From Eubacterium sp. (GTDB taxonomy: Bacteria; Bacillota; Clostridia; Oscillospirales; Acutalibacteraceae), in the NCBI GenBank assembly GCA_015655975.1, contig DVEP01000034.1, positions 7,793 to 71,792 of the forward strand: a DNA stretch of 64,000 nucleotides, given 5' to 3'. The notes under the pieces are model-generated. The model was not told the DNA's origin. It was given only the letters and a program-made list of their open reading frames with translations, and did not search any database. The translations under genes and the position numbers were made by a program. Of this stretch, positions 26,078 to 34,318 are shown piece by piece. Each line of letters begins with the position of its first letter. Position 1 is the first letter of the stretch.

Positions 26078-27442
26078 TCATTTACCTACACAAAAACGAG
26101 AAAAAATATTGTTGACAACTTCTGTTGTCGCTTTTTTGCCTGTAAGGCTCATAAGTTCGTCAATCGCTGAGTCAATCATTACATTTACCGCGTCAAAAGT
26201 CATACCCAAAACGGCGTCGTCAAGCGCCTGACTGATGTAGTCAACAGCGTTTTGACAGTTGATTTTTTGCCGTTCGTTGATAAGATTTTCGGACGCGCTG
26301 TCAAAATTGTCTGTTTTTAAAATTTCTTTCACGCACTTTTCAAGTTCTTCAATTCCGTCGCCGTTTTTTGCCGAAATTTTGACGGTGTGCCTGAAATTAC
26401 CTCTAATGAACTCTTCGTCAGCCAAAATATCGAGGTCGGTTTTGTTAATGATTGCTATTGCATCTTTGCCTTTTAATTTTTCAATCAGTTCAAAATCGTC
26501 TGCGCTCAGTTTTTCGGTGCAGTCAAAAACGGCAAAAATCAGCCTTGCTTCGTCAATCTTTTGGACTGCCCTTTCAATTCCGATTGCCTCTACACAGTCG
26601 TTGCTTTCGTGAATTCCCGCAGTATCGTAGAGGTGCAAAACAGTACCTGCAAAAACAACGCTGTCTTCTACAATATCTCTTGTAGTGCCTTTTATATCTG
26701 TTACGATACTTTTTTCGGTGCCCGTCAGCAAGTTCATTAAACTTGATTTTCCTGCATTCGGCTTTCCGCAAATTACTGTGTCCGCACCTTCGGAGATAAC
26801 TCTCGCACTGTCGTAGTTTGACAGCAGAGAAGAAAGGTTTTCTTTTGCAGATTTAAGTGTGTCAATCAGATTGTCTGTTTCAAGTTCGGGTATTTCTTCG
26901 TCGGGATAGTCAACCCAAGCAGCCATCAGTGCAGAACACTCAATTAAAGAGTTGCAAACGCTCTCTATTTTCTTTGAAAGCCTGCCGTTTAAAACAGAAT
27001 ATGAAAGCCGAGCCTGTTCTGCCGAACTTGCGCTAATCATTGACGCAACGCTTTCTGCCTGCGCCAAGTCAATTTTTCCGTTTAAAAACGCGCGTTTCGT
27101 AAATTCGCCTGCTTCGGCAGGTTTTGCGCCGTTTTTAAAAAGTTCTTTAAGCGTTCTGTCGGTCATAAAAAGACCGCCGTGTATAGAAAGTTCGCATACA
27201 TTTTCGCCCGTATAACTTTTCGGCGCTCTGAAAACGAGCGCAACTGCGTCATCGGACGGCTCGCCGTCGAGCAAAACTTTTCCGAACTTTGCTCGGTAGC
27301 CTTTCGCGTCTTTCAAGTCGGAGCCGTCGGCGCACCTGAAAATTTTTCCTGCAATTTCTATTGCGTCTTCACCGCTTATTCGTATTACACTTATTCCTGC
27401 ATTTGCTTTTGCAGTCGCAACTGCCGCTATTGTGCGCGCCAT
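26078..27442 (-). CDS. mnmE: tRNA modification GTPase MnmE (TrmE)
   Basis: 454 residues. N-terminal tetrahydrofolate-binding domain (ISVIRISGEDAIEIAGKIF; NVCELSIHGG; GEFTKRAFLNGKIDLAQAE), inserted G domain (GKPNAGKSSLMN; DIKGTTRDIVED; DTAGI; NKTD) within a helical domain, ending in the conserved FSRFCVGK with the functional Cys. Works with MnmG on tRNA U34. The gene has an AAAGGGGC ribosome site. The 27443-27713 gap upstream is AT-rich and holds only possible promoter-like TATTAT/TATAAT boxes. Confidence 0.97.
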   Translation of the reverse strand: MARTIAAVATAKANAGISVIRISGEDAIEIAGKIFRCADGSDLKDAKGYRAKFGKVLLDGEPSDDAVALVFRAPKSYTGENVCELSIHGGLFMTDRTLKELFKNGAKPAEAGEFTKRAFLNGKIDLAQAESVASMISASSAEQARLSYSVLNGRLSKKIESVCNSLIECSALMAAWVDYPDEEIPELETDNLIDTLKSAKENLSSLLSNYDSARVISEGADTVICGKPNAGKSSLMNLLTGTEKSIVTDIKGTTRDIVEDSVVFAGTVLHLYDTAGIHESNDCVEAIGIERAVQKIDEARLIFAVFDCTEKLSADDFELIEKLKGKDAIAIINKTDLDILADEEFIRGNFRHTVKISAKNGDGIEELEKCVKEILKTDNFDSASENLINERQKINCQNAVDYISQALDDAVLGMTFDAVNVMIDSAIDELMSLTGKKATTEVVNNIFSRFCVGK

Positions 27443-27713
27443 AAAAAAGCCCCTTTCATATTTTAATAATACTTATAATATTTAAGCACATTTGTTTTAA
27501 TAAATCAATTATGCAATTAAATAAAATTAGACAACATTAACTTTTATTTTTTCGGCTAATCTATATAATTATATACTTTATATAGTTATTTTCAGAGATA
27601 TTTAAAGATATTTAAATGTTTGAATAATTCAATTCGGAGAAAATCAAAAATCTTAATAGAGAAAACCGAAAAAAATAAATACTAAATCAAAAAGTCTTAT
27701 AATCACTGCAAGT

Positions 27714-28688
27714 TTATTTTCTTAAAAATCTTTTCAACACAACTCCTGCAACTGTCGAAACGGCGCAAATTCCCGAAATGACGGCGCCCGCAACTGCAGT
27801 TTTATACAGTTTTTCTTTGTCCTTGAAATCTGTTTGCGATTTAATGTGCTTTTCATAGTCAGCGTTTTGATAAACATTCACTTCTTTGATTATGAAATCG
27901 TTTGTACCGTCTGCGTGGTTTTCAAAAGTTCCTATTTTTTGTGCGTACGGACCGTATTTAGTGTTGCGTATTTCTACCGTCAGTCTCAAAAAACTCGGCA
28001 CTCTCGACACACCGCCTGCGTTTGTTGCCCAAACGGGTTTGTTGTCAAGATACATTACATACTCACTCGGAGTCCATTTCAAAGCATAAGTGTGTTCTTT
28101 ACCGTCGTACAGATTTGTACCCGTTTCAAAAACATTGCTGATACAACGGTGAAACGGCGCTTTGTAGGAGTCAAAGTGGATAGCCTGTCCTGTTTTTGTC
28201 GGGTTTTTTCTGACAAAAGACGACTCGTATATATCTATTTCACTGCCGTCTTTTCCGCCGTTTCCGACTTTGAAAGTACCGTCGCTTTGCAGCCAAAACG
28301 CCGACCACATTCCCGTTCCTCTCGGCACGACAACCCTTGCCTCAAAATAGCCGAACGCCTGTTCAAAAGTGTTTCTTGTTTCAATTCCGCCCGTAAAAAT
28401 ACCGTTTGAAACTTTGCAAATTTCACAACGGTGGTCTGTTCGCTTTTCACTGTGAATAATCAAACCGTTTTCGGTGAATTCAAGCATTTTGTCGCACCAA
28501 TACTCATAGGCGCGAAAACCGTGAGGCGAGGCAACCCACTTTTCAGCGTGCAGTTCGTCCGTACTTTTGATTTTTGTGAAGTCGGTGTGTAAAGTCTGTC
28601 TCCATTTCTCACTGCTCAAGTCGGGCAAAGAAGTGTCAAATTTGTTTCTATTTTTGATAAGTGATGAAAATCTGCCTGATGTTTTCAA
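27714..28688 (-). CDS. GH16-family glucanase-like protein with C-terminal membrane anchor
   Basis: 324 residues. The glycoside hydrolase 16 core shows RNTFEQAFGYFEARVVVPRG, GMWSAFWLQSDG and the catalytic ExDxxE motif GSEIDIYESS (Glu150, Asp152, Glu155), followed by HTYALKWTPSEYVMYLDN. GH16 enzymes cut beta-1,3/1,4-glucans, laminarin or agarose-type chains. No N-terminal signal peptide is visible; instead residues about 297-320 form a hydrophobic segment ending in KRFLRK, like a tail anchor. The frame begins with TTG, supported by AAGGGG ten bases upstream; no ATG lies near. Its location (inside or outside the cell) is therefore unclear. Monocistronic. Confidence 0.85.
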   Translation of the reverse strand: MKTSGRFSSLIKNRNKFDTSLPDLSSEKWRQTLHTDFTKIKSTDELHAEKWVASPHGFRAYEYWCDKMLEFTENGLIIHSEKRTDHRCEICKVSNGIFTGGIETRNTFEQAFGYFEARVVVPRGTGMWSAFWLQSDGTFKVGNGGKDGSEIDIYESSFVRKNPTKTGQAIHFDSYKAPFHRCISNVFETGTNLYDGKEHTYALKWTPSEYVMYLDNKPVWATNAGGVSRVPSFLRLTVEIRNTKYGPYAQKIGTFENHADGTNDFIIKEVNVYQNADYEKHIKSQTDFKDKEKLYKTAVAGAVISGICAVSTVAGVVLKRFLRK

Positions 28689-28850
28689 ACTGTAATTTCC
28701 CCTTTTTATAATTTACTTTAGCAATTCATCTCAATATTAACACAGTAAATTTATTTTATCAACGGCTTTTGTTTGCACAGGTTCGGCAATCTGTTTGATG
28801 TTTTGCACAAAAAAATACAGATAAATAATAATTTGTTTACAACATAAATA

Positions 28851-28879
28851 TTGCTATTTATTTGACAATGCTGTATAAT
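28851..28879 (+). promoter_or_regulatory. Promoter for fba
   Basis: TTGCTA, 17 bp, TATAAT. The resulting leader is about 135 nt and includes the hairpin TTGAGAAACGG / CCGTTTTTCAA at 28928-28956. The 28689-29022 gap contains nothing else recognised. Confidence 0.6.
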
Positions 28880-29022
28880 AACAACAAATAAGCAAAGTTT
28901 TTATTTTGCCGAAACTATCAAGATTATTGAGAAACGGTTAAGTTCCGTTTTTCAACAGTCCGAGTTTATAAAATAAAATAAGTTTTGCTTAAATATCTAA
29001 AGTAGAGTTAGGAGATTTTAAT

Positions 29023-29958
29023 ATGCCACTTGTTACTACTAAAGAAATGTTCGAAAAAGCATACGAAGGCGGTTACGCTATCGGCGCTTTCAATGTAAAC
29101 AATATGGAAATTGTTCAGGGTATTACAAGAGCTGCTAAAAAACTCAACGCACCTGTAATTCTTCAATGTTCTGCAGGCGCAAGAAAATATGCAGGTCCTG
29201 AATATATCGTTGCTATGGTAAAGGCAGCAGCAGAGGAAACAGGTCTTCCGATTGCACTTCACCTTGACCACGGCCCCGACTTTGAAACTTGCAAAAGCTG
29301 TATCGACAGCGGTTTCACATCTGTTATGATTGACGGCTCATCTCTTCCTTACGAAGAAAATGTTGCTCTCACAAAGAAAGTTGTAGAGTACGCACACGCT
29401 CACGGCGTTGTTGTTGAAGGCGAACTCGGTACACTTGCAGGCGTTGAAGACGATGTAAATGTTGACGCTGAAGACGCTTCATACACAAAACCTGAAGAAG
29501 TTTACGACTTCGTTACAAGAACAGGCGTTGACTCACTTGCTATCGCTATCGGCACAAGCCACGGCGCATACAAATTCAAACCGGGTCAAAAACCACAACT
29601 TCGTTTTGACATTCTCAAAGAAGTAAGCGAAAAACTTCCGGGCTTCCCGATTGTTCTTCACGGCGCTTCTTCTGTAAACCAAGAACACATCAAACTCATC
29701 AACGAGTACGGCGGAGAAATGCCTGACGCTATCGGTATCCCTGAAGAGATGCTTCGTGAGGCTGCTTCAATGGCTGTTTGCAAAATCAATGTTGACTCTG
29801 ACATCAGAATTGCAATGACTGCTGCACTCAGAAAGTACCTTGCAGAAAACCCGAAACACTTTGACCCTCGTCAATACCTCACTCCTGCAAGAGAACTCAT
29901 CGAAGAAGTTGTTGCTCACAAGATTGATGTTGTTTTCGGAGCAAAAGACAGAGCATAA
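29023..29958 (+). CDS. fba: Fructose-bisphosphate aldolase, class II
   Basis: 311 residues. Zinc-dependent class II aldolase: AIGAFNVNNMEIVQGI at the start, HLDHGPDFETCKSCIDSGF with zinc-ligand His and catalytic Asp, GELGTLAG, and VLHGASSV with another His ligand; KINVDSDIRIA near the end. It cleaves fructose 1,6-bisphosphate to DHAP and glyceraldehyde 3-phosphate. Codons are strongly biased as in ppdK, implying high expression. Own promoter, structured leader, AGGAGATT ribosome site and terminator. Confidence 0.97.
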   Translation: MPLVTTKEMFEKAYEGGYAIGAFNVNNMEIVQGITRAAKKLNAPVILQCSAGARKYAGPEYIVAMVKAAAEETGLPIALHLDHGPDFETCKSCIDSGFTSVMIDGSSLPYEENVALTKKVVEYAHAHGVVVEGELGTLAGVEDDVNVDAEDASYTKPEEVYDFVTRTGVDSLAIAIGTSHGAYKFKPGQKPQLRFDILKEVSEKLPGFPIVLHGASSVNQEHIKLINEYGGEMPDAIGIPEEMLREAASMAVCKINVDSDIRIAMTAALRKYLAENPKHFDPRQYLTPARELIEEVVAHKIDVVFGAKDRA

Positions 29959-29989
29959 GCAATTATTTAATTAAATAATTTATGAAACA

Positions 29990-30019
29990 AAAAAACGCTG
30001 ATGTATTTCAGCGTTTTTT
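29990..30019 (+). terminator. Terminator of fba
   Basis: AAAAAACGCTGA / TCAGCGTTTTTT perfect stem. Confidence 0.88.
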
Positions 30020-30140
30020 CTTTTTATCTATTTGTGCATATCCGTAATCAAATATCTATCAATTTCTACTTGTGCTACTATTGATATCAGTAATTATACA
30101 TAACCTAAACTATTGCGTGGTTCAGACCGTTTACCGACAG

Positions 30141-30767
30141 TCAGTCGGTTTTCATTTTTTCAGGTGCCGTGTCATACACTTCTGCTTTGTTTGCACGCAT
30201 CCAGAGTGCAGGGTCAATTTTCAACTCAAAACCGTAGCCTGCATCCATTCGCCACTCTGCCATCGGTGCTTCGGGCAGACCGTAGCACGACAAAATCGTC
30301 ATCAAAACACCTGCGTGACAAACTATCGCCGTTGTTTCAATTCCTGTTGAAATCATTGAACTCACTATTTTTTCAAACGCCGTACAAATTCGGTGCGTAA
30401 ACTCTGCGTTTGACTCTCCGTTCGGCGTGCGAGATTTTATATCGCCCGAAATCCACTCGTGAAACTTCTCGTTGTTTTTAAGTTCGTCTGCCGTTTTTCC
30501 CTCAAAGTCGCCGAAATTGTACTCGATAAATTCATTTATTATAATCGGTTTGTGCGTGGGAAACATAATCTCGGCAGAACTTACGGCTCTGCGCAGCGGA
30601 GAAGTGAAAACGGCGTCAACCTGCGGATACGGTGTGTTTGCATTGATTTTTTTGAGTTCTTCAACGCTTGCAGAGGTGAGCGGTAAATCTGTGTGTCCTA
30701 TATACTGTGCGTTTAAATTCCCCTTTGTCAGTCCGTGTCGGAAAAGATAAATTTTGTAACTTTTCAT
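30141..30767 (-). CDS. Histidine phosphatase family protein
   Basis: 208 residues. Phosphoglycerate-mutase-like fold: the phosphate-accepting LFRHG motif at residues 8-12, TSPLRRAVSSAEIM with the second Arg, EYNFGDFEGK, and VCHAGVLMTIL with the second catalytic His. It could be a phosphoglycerate mutase-like enzyme, an alpha-ribazole phosphatase (CobC-like) or a broad phosphatase; no cobalamin genes lie nearby, so no substrate is assigned. It reads towards fba and has a GAGGT ribosome site. Confidence 0.88.
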   Translation of the reverse strand: MKSYKIYLFRHGLTKGNLNAQYIGHTDLPLTSASVEELKKINANTPYPQVDAVFTSPLRRAVSSAEIMFPTHKPIIINEFIEYNFGDFEGKTADELKNNEKFHEWISGDIKSRTPNGESNAEFTHRICTAFEKIVSSMISTGIETTAIVCHAGVLMTILSCYGLPEAPMAEWRMDAGYGFELKIDPALWMRANKAEVYDTAPEKMKTD

Positions 30768-30813
30768 AATTTTGATACCTCATTTTTTAATTGTTAAAAA
30801 GAAATAAAAAGAC

Positions 30814-30842
30814 TTTACAAATCTGTTTCAAGATACTATAAT
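30814..30842 (+). promoter_or_regulatory. Promoter of the XRE regulator
   Basis: TTTACA, 17 bp, TATAAT, 66 bp before the start codon. Confidence 0.75.
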
Positions 30843-30853
30843 ACAGATAGTAT
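30833..30853. promoter_or_regulatory. Inverted repeat over the -10 box, likely operator
   Basis: ATACTAT, seven-base spacer, ATAGTAT. The left arm overlaps the -10 TATAAT, so a bound repressor would block polymerase; autoregulation by the XRE protein is the simplest reading. Confidence 0.55.
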
Positions 30854-30907
30854 ATATTTTAAAATGAATTACTGCAAGTGTTTCTTGCCGAAATAGGAGT
30901 TTTAGTA

Positions 30908-31582
30908 ATGAAATCTGAAAAATCTCATATTGAAGACAGTTTACTCGCAAAAAAGTTTTTGCCGAAAAAAAATACAAGGTTTGCAAACCGTCTTTCTCAA
31001 CTAAGAAAAGAGAGAGACATCAGCCAGAAAAAAGCGGCGGCAGACCTCGGCATTTCTCAGGCTCTTTTGTCTCACTATGAAAAAGGAATACGAGAGTGCG
31101 GTCTTGACTTTGTCGTAAAGTGCGGTGAATACTACAATGTTACGACAGACTATCTGCTCGGCGTTTCGGAAAACAGAAACGGTATAGATTTTGCAAGTTT
31201 TGAAAACATCATCAACTCAACAGCCAATCAACAAGACGGCGAAAACGCTACTCTTACGGACGCTACAAAAATCTTGCTCAACTGTTCCGCAAGTTCTGTT
31301 GACGAATCTGCCGCAAGATATATACACGACTATTTTGTACTGAGTCTTTACAGAAGTGCAGTAACTCTTGCAAAAGTCGGCGCTTTGCCGAAAGAACTTT
31401 TCAAAATTGACTATTCGCTCGGCAGAGAACTTGCAAATGCCGCAATGGCAGTCATCGACGCAAAGTTTGTTTTCATAGAGGACAAGTCAAGAACAGGTGC
31501 AGATTTAAGCGAACGCTCCGCTTTGCATATTCTCATAGAAGAAGCAGAAGACTATATTCTCAACAATTTTGTTATAAACTGA
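30908..31582 (+). CDS. XRE family transcriptional regulator
   Basis: 224 residues. N-terminal helix-turn-helix of the Cro/CI type at about 20-80: RFANRLSQLRKERDISQKKAAADLGISQALLSHYEKG, ending CGEYYNVTTDYLLG, the common end of such domains. The remaining 140 residues are helical, without a known ligand or peptidase motif. The start at 30908 has TAGGAG; the frame upstream to 30878 lacks one. A 7-bp inverted repeat overlaps its own -10 box. No obvious partner operon; targets unknown. Confidence 0.85.
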   Translation: MKSEKSHIEDSLLAKKFLPKKNTRFANRLSQLRKERDISQKKAAADLGISQALLSHYEKGIRECGLDFVVKCGEYYNVTTDYLLGVSENRNGIDFASFENIINSTANQQDGENATLTDATKILLNCSASSVDESAARYIHDYFVLSLYRSAVTLAKVGALPKELFKIDYSLGRELANAAMAVIDAKFVFIEDKSRTGADLSERSALHILIEEAEDYILNNFVIN

Positions 31583-31654
31583 GTGAATTGTTCAGCGCGT
31601 ATTAAACTGCACTTTTAACTTCAATTCAATACTTTGAATTACTTTTATACAAAG

Positions 31655-32338
31655 TTAAACATTCAACATTTTAAGCACGATTGCCGTCTCTTTTTGGGCG
31701 GCAATTTTTTTGAATTTCGGGTAGTCTATCTGTGCGTCTGCGTCGCCTCCGTCGGAGATACAGCGAAGCGCCGAAAACTCAACATTGTTGAGGTACGCAG
31801 TGTGCGCTATTGACGCGCCCTCCATTTCTCCTGTGATTGCGCCGAACTCTTTTTTGAGCATCGCTTTAGTTTCGTTGTTTGCGATAAATGTGTCTGCGCT
31901 TGCGACTGTTCCTTTAAAAACTTTCATATCACAGTCTTTGCAGGCTTTGTAAACTTTTTCCGACAGTTTTTCAGATGTCGGAATTTTTATTTTGTCTATA
32001 TTTTCAATGTACCCTCTCGGTTCGCCGAGTGCAGTAATGTCTATGTCCCACTGACAGAAATCGGTCGCAACAACGGCGTTTCCGATTTGAACTTCTTCGC
32101 TCAAAGAACACGCTACGCCTACATTCAAAATTTCGCAAACATTGTATTTGTCTATCAAAACCTGTGTTGCAACGGCAGAATTGACTTTTCCCACTCCGCA
32201 CTTGCACACAACAACATCTGTGTTTCCGATTGTTCCGCTCACAAATTCCGTCTGTGCAAAAATTTCGGTTTTCTTGTTTTGCACCTCGCTTTTAAGCATA
32301 TCTGTTTCAACATCCATTGCGCCTATTATTCCAAGCAT
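31655..32338 (-). CDS. mtnN: 5'-methylthioadenosine / S-adenosylhomocysteine nucleosidase
   Basis: 227 residues. IGAMDVETDML at the start, CGVGKVNSAVATQVLID, NVGVACSL, and the specificity region ITGEMEGASIAHTAYLN (with the ribose-binding Met-Glu) and CISDGGDADA with the catalytic Asp. It removes adenine from MTA and SAH, by-products of SAM-using reactions, feeding purine salvage. AGGAGA ribosome site. Converges on the XRE gene. Nothing marks it as unusual. Confidence 0.94.
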   Translation of the reverse strand: MLGIIGAMDVETDMLKSEVQNKKTEIFAQTEFVSGTIGNTDVVVCKCGVGKVNSAVATQVLIDKYNVCEILNVGVACSLSEEVQIGNAVVATDFCQWDIDITALGEPRGYIENIDKIKIPTSEKLSEKVYKACKDCDMKVFKGTVASADTFIANNETKAMLKKEFGAITGEMEGASIAHTAYLNNVEFSALRCISDGGDADAQIDYPKFKKIAAQKETAIVLKMLNV

Positions 32339-32421
32339 TTTTCATTCTCCTGTAAGATTATTTTCAAATATTTTAACTGTAATTATCTGATTTTTCTATG
32401 TAATTTTTATCTGTAAAATGA

Positions 32422-33468
32422 TTATTTTACAGTATTGAATTTTAGTTTTGTGTTATCGTTTCGGTCTTTAAAATACATTTGTTTAATGACTTTTTCAAAA
32501 ATCAAAACTCCGATTAATCCACCCAAAGTGTTCAAAAACAAGTCGTCTGCTTCGGGCTCGCCGTTTTTAAAAATGAACTGACCGACTTCAATAAAAAGGG
32601 ACAAAAGAAAAGTGTAAAGCACGGCGTACTTTGGTTTTTCGCCCTTGTAAAAAGCCAAAATCATCATTGAAAACGGAGCAAACAACAGTATATTTCCGAT
32701 TGTTCGCAAAAATGCGTTAAGGTCTTTCGTCGTGAAAATGTTTGTAAAAAAGTCTTTGATTTCCCCAGTAAAAAGCAAAAAATTTGCCGAGTAAATTCCA
32801 ATTTCAAAACGGGATAAAATGAAAATCATTAAAAAATTAAAAATCAGAGTGATTGAATAGGTTTTGAAAAAACTGTTGTAAAAAGAAAAGAAGTCAACAT
32901 TTTTGTATATGGCGCGAAACAGAAAAACTGCCGAAAAAACACCGAAAACGCAGAGATTTACATACAACACTTTCGACGAATATGCCGCCATACCTATCCC
33001 CGTAATTTTGTTTGCGCCCAACTTGTCAAACGCAAAAACAACCGCGTTCACAGTTTGTACGGCAAGCAAAACAAAGTTCACGAATTTTAAACTTTTTTCT
33101 TTCTTCAGCAGAAAAAAGCAACTCAAGAACGGCAGAAAAAACGACACAAAATATTTTGCGTACCGAAACTGTACGCTCGAGTAAAATCTCAAAGTCCACG
33201 CGTCGTAGAACGCGCAGGCGGTGTAAATGCACGAAAAAAAGAAAAAGCACCGCAAAAAAAGTAAAAGAAGTTCCGATTTTTCAATCCCGACCGACTTTTC
33301 AAACAAAAAAATACCCCCACTCAATGTTGTTAACATTATATAATAAACGGCAAACCATTGCAATGATGAAAATAAAACGGCAAAAAACTTGACATTGTTT
33401 ATTTTATAATATATAATAGTCGCGCTAATGCTTATGGGTGTACTATACCCAAAAACACCCGACGGCAT
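32422..33468 (-). CDS. VanZ family membrane protein
   Basis: 348 residues, about eight to nine hydrophobic segments. The C-terminal third is the VanZ-like domain: GNILLFAPFSMMILAFY, LLSLFIEVGQFIF, ADDLFLNTLGGLIGVLIF. VanZ proteins contribute to teicoplanin tolerance in one system, but most are of unknown role. The start is uncertain. The ATG at 33468 lacks a good ribosome site, the next ATG (33336) would lose the first membrane helix, and the 5' end of the frame contains the consensus rpmH promoter on the other strand. A minus-strand ATTATA/TATAAT box at 33505-33510 agrees with the longer start. Confidence 0.8.
   Translation of the reverse strand: MPSGVFGYSTPISISATIIYYKINNVKFFAVLFSSLQWFAVYYIMLTTLSGGIFLFEKSVGIEKSELLLLFLRCFFFFSCIYTACAFYDAWTLRFYSSVQFRYAKYFVSFFLPFLSCFFLLKKEKSLKFVNFVLLAVQTVNAVVFAFDKLGANKITGIGMAAYSSKVLYVNLCVFGVFSAVFLFRAIYKNVDFFSFYNSFFKTYSITLIFNFLMIFILSRFEIGIYSANFLLFTGEIKDFFTNIFTTKDLNAFLRTIGNILLFAPFSMMILAFYKGEKPKYAVLYTFLLSLFIEVGQFIFKNGEPEADDLFLNTLGGLIGVLIFEKVIKQMYFKDRNDNTKLKFNTVK
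33389..33417 (+). promoter_or_regulatory. Consensus sigma-A promoter for rpmH operon
   Basis: TTGACA, exactly 17 bp, TATAAT: a perfect consensus. It lies inside the 5' part of the VanZ reading frame on the opposite strand and gives an rpmH leader of about 130 nt. Confidence 0.9.
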
Positions 33469-33483
33469 TGTATTTTGTTTTTG
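33427..33483 (+). promoter_or_regulatory. Terminator-like structured leader of rpmH
   Basis: Outer stem AATGC / GCATT and inner stem GGGTGT / ACACCC, followed by a T-rich run to about 33483. Two further hairpins follow (TGCGC / GCGCA; AAGATTA / TAATCTT) before the ribosome site. Looks like an attenuator-type leader; no known family recognised. Confidence 0.45.
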
Positions 33484-33554
33484 CCTGCGCTATACCGCGC
33501 AGAGATTATAAAGATTACGACAAGTGATAATCTTAAGAATTAGGAGTGAAAAGA

Positions 33555-33689
33555 ATGAAAAGAACTTATCAGCCAAAAAAACGCCACAGAATGATGGAAC
33601 ACGGCTTCAGAAAAAGAATGTCAACTAAAAACGGCAGAAAAGTACTTGCCCGCAGAAGAGCAAAGGGCAGAAAAAAATTGACATACTGA
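33555..33689 (+). CDS. rpmH: 50S ribosomal protein L34
   Basis: 44 residues: [18 protein letters not shown] then [20 protein letters not shown] and a short basic end, the complete highly conserved L34. A component of the large ribosomal subunit, traditionally an origin-region marker. AGGAGTG ribosome site. It leads the rpmH-rnpA-yidD-yidC-jag operon; rnpA begins 24 bp later. Here the operon points towards dnaA on the same strand instead of away from it. Confidence 0.98.
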   Translation: MKRTYQPKKRHRMMEHGFRKRMSTKNGRKVLARRRAKGRKKLTY

Positions 33690-33713
33690 TTTTTTCAGTA
33701 AGGAATTTTTATT

Positions 33714-34049
33714 GTGAACAGTAAAACAACTCTTAAACTAAACAAAGAATTTAACCGCGCCTATCACAAAGGGAAAAGCGCAGTCGGTCCGACGCTCGTT
33801 ACTTACGCAGTGAAAAACCGAAACGGTGTCTGCCGTATGGGAATTACGGCGTCTAAAAAAGTCGGCAAAGCGCACGACCGAAACCGCGCAAAGCGTGTCA
33901 TTCGTGAGTCGTACCGCCAACTTTCAGACAAAATTTCAGGCAACTACGACTTCGTTTTCGTTGCCCGTACAAAAACTCCTTTTGTGAAAATGCAGACAGT
34001 ACGCAAAGAAATGGAAACGCAGCTTAAAAAATTGGGGATGCTTAAATGA
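33714..34049 (+). CDS. rnpA: Ribonuclease P protein component
   Basis: 111 residues, basic. The RNR motif is present as HDRNRAKRVIRESYR, with ITASKKVGKA before it. It assists the RNase P RNA in trimming tRNA 5' ends. The start codon is GTG with AAGGA upstream. The stop overlaps yidD by four bases. Confidence 0.95.
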   Translation: MNSKTTLKLNKEFNRAYHKGKSAVGPTLVTYAVKNRNGVCRMGITASKKVGKAHDRNRAKRVIRESYRQLSDKISGNYDFVFVARTKTPFVKMQTVRKEMETQLKKLGMLK

Positions 34050-34318
34050 AAAAGTTTTTCAAACGCATTTCGGCGTATATCAAAAAAGCGTGTATTTTTC
34101 TCATCAAGTCCTACCAACTGACTATGTCGCCCCGTTTTTCCAACGGCTCGTGCAGGTACCATCCGACTTGCTCGCAGTACACACTCGAGGCGATAGAAAT
34201 TCACGGCGTTGTCAAAGGTTGTTGGCTCGGATTTTTGCGAATTTTACGATGCAATCCTTTATTTAAGGGCGGTTACGACCCTGTTCCACCTAAAAAAAAT
34301 AAAGAGGGCAATAAATGA
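34046..34318 (+). CDS. yidD: Membrane protein insertion efficiency factor YidD
   Basis: 90 residues. Conserved core FLIKSYQLTMSPRFSNGSCRYHPTCSQYTLEAIE with two Cys, then GFLRILRCNPLFKGGYDPVP. An amphipathic membrane-associated factor that helps YidC insert proteins. Overlaps rnpA (ATGA) and yidC by four bases each, so translation is coupled. Confidence 0.95.
   Translation: MKKFFKRISAYIKKACIFLIKSYQLTMSPRFSNGSCRYHPTCSQYTLEAIEIHGVVKGCWLGFLRILRCNPLFKGGYDPVPPKKNKEGNK

Noticed and set aside
31623..31640. AATTCAA/TTGAATT hairpin as terminator between XRE and mtnN genes
   Set aside because: Pure A/T-rich stem with no following T run; too weak to call.
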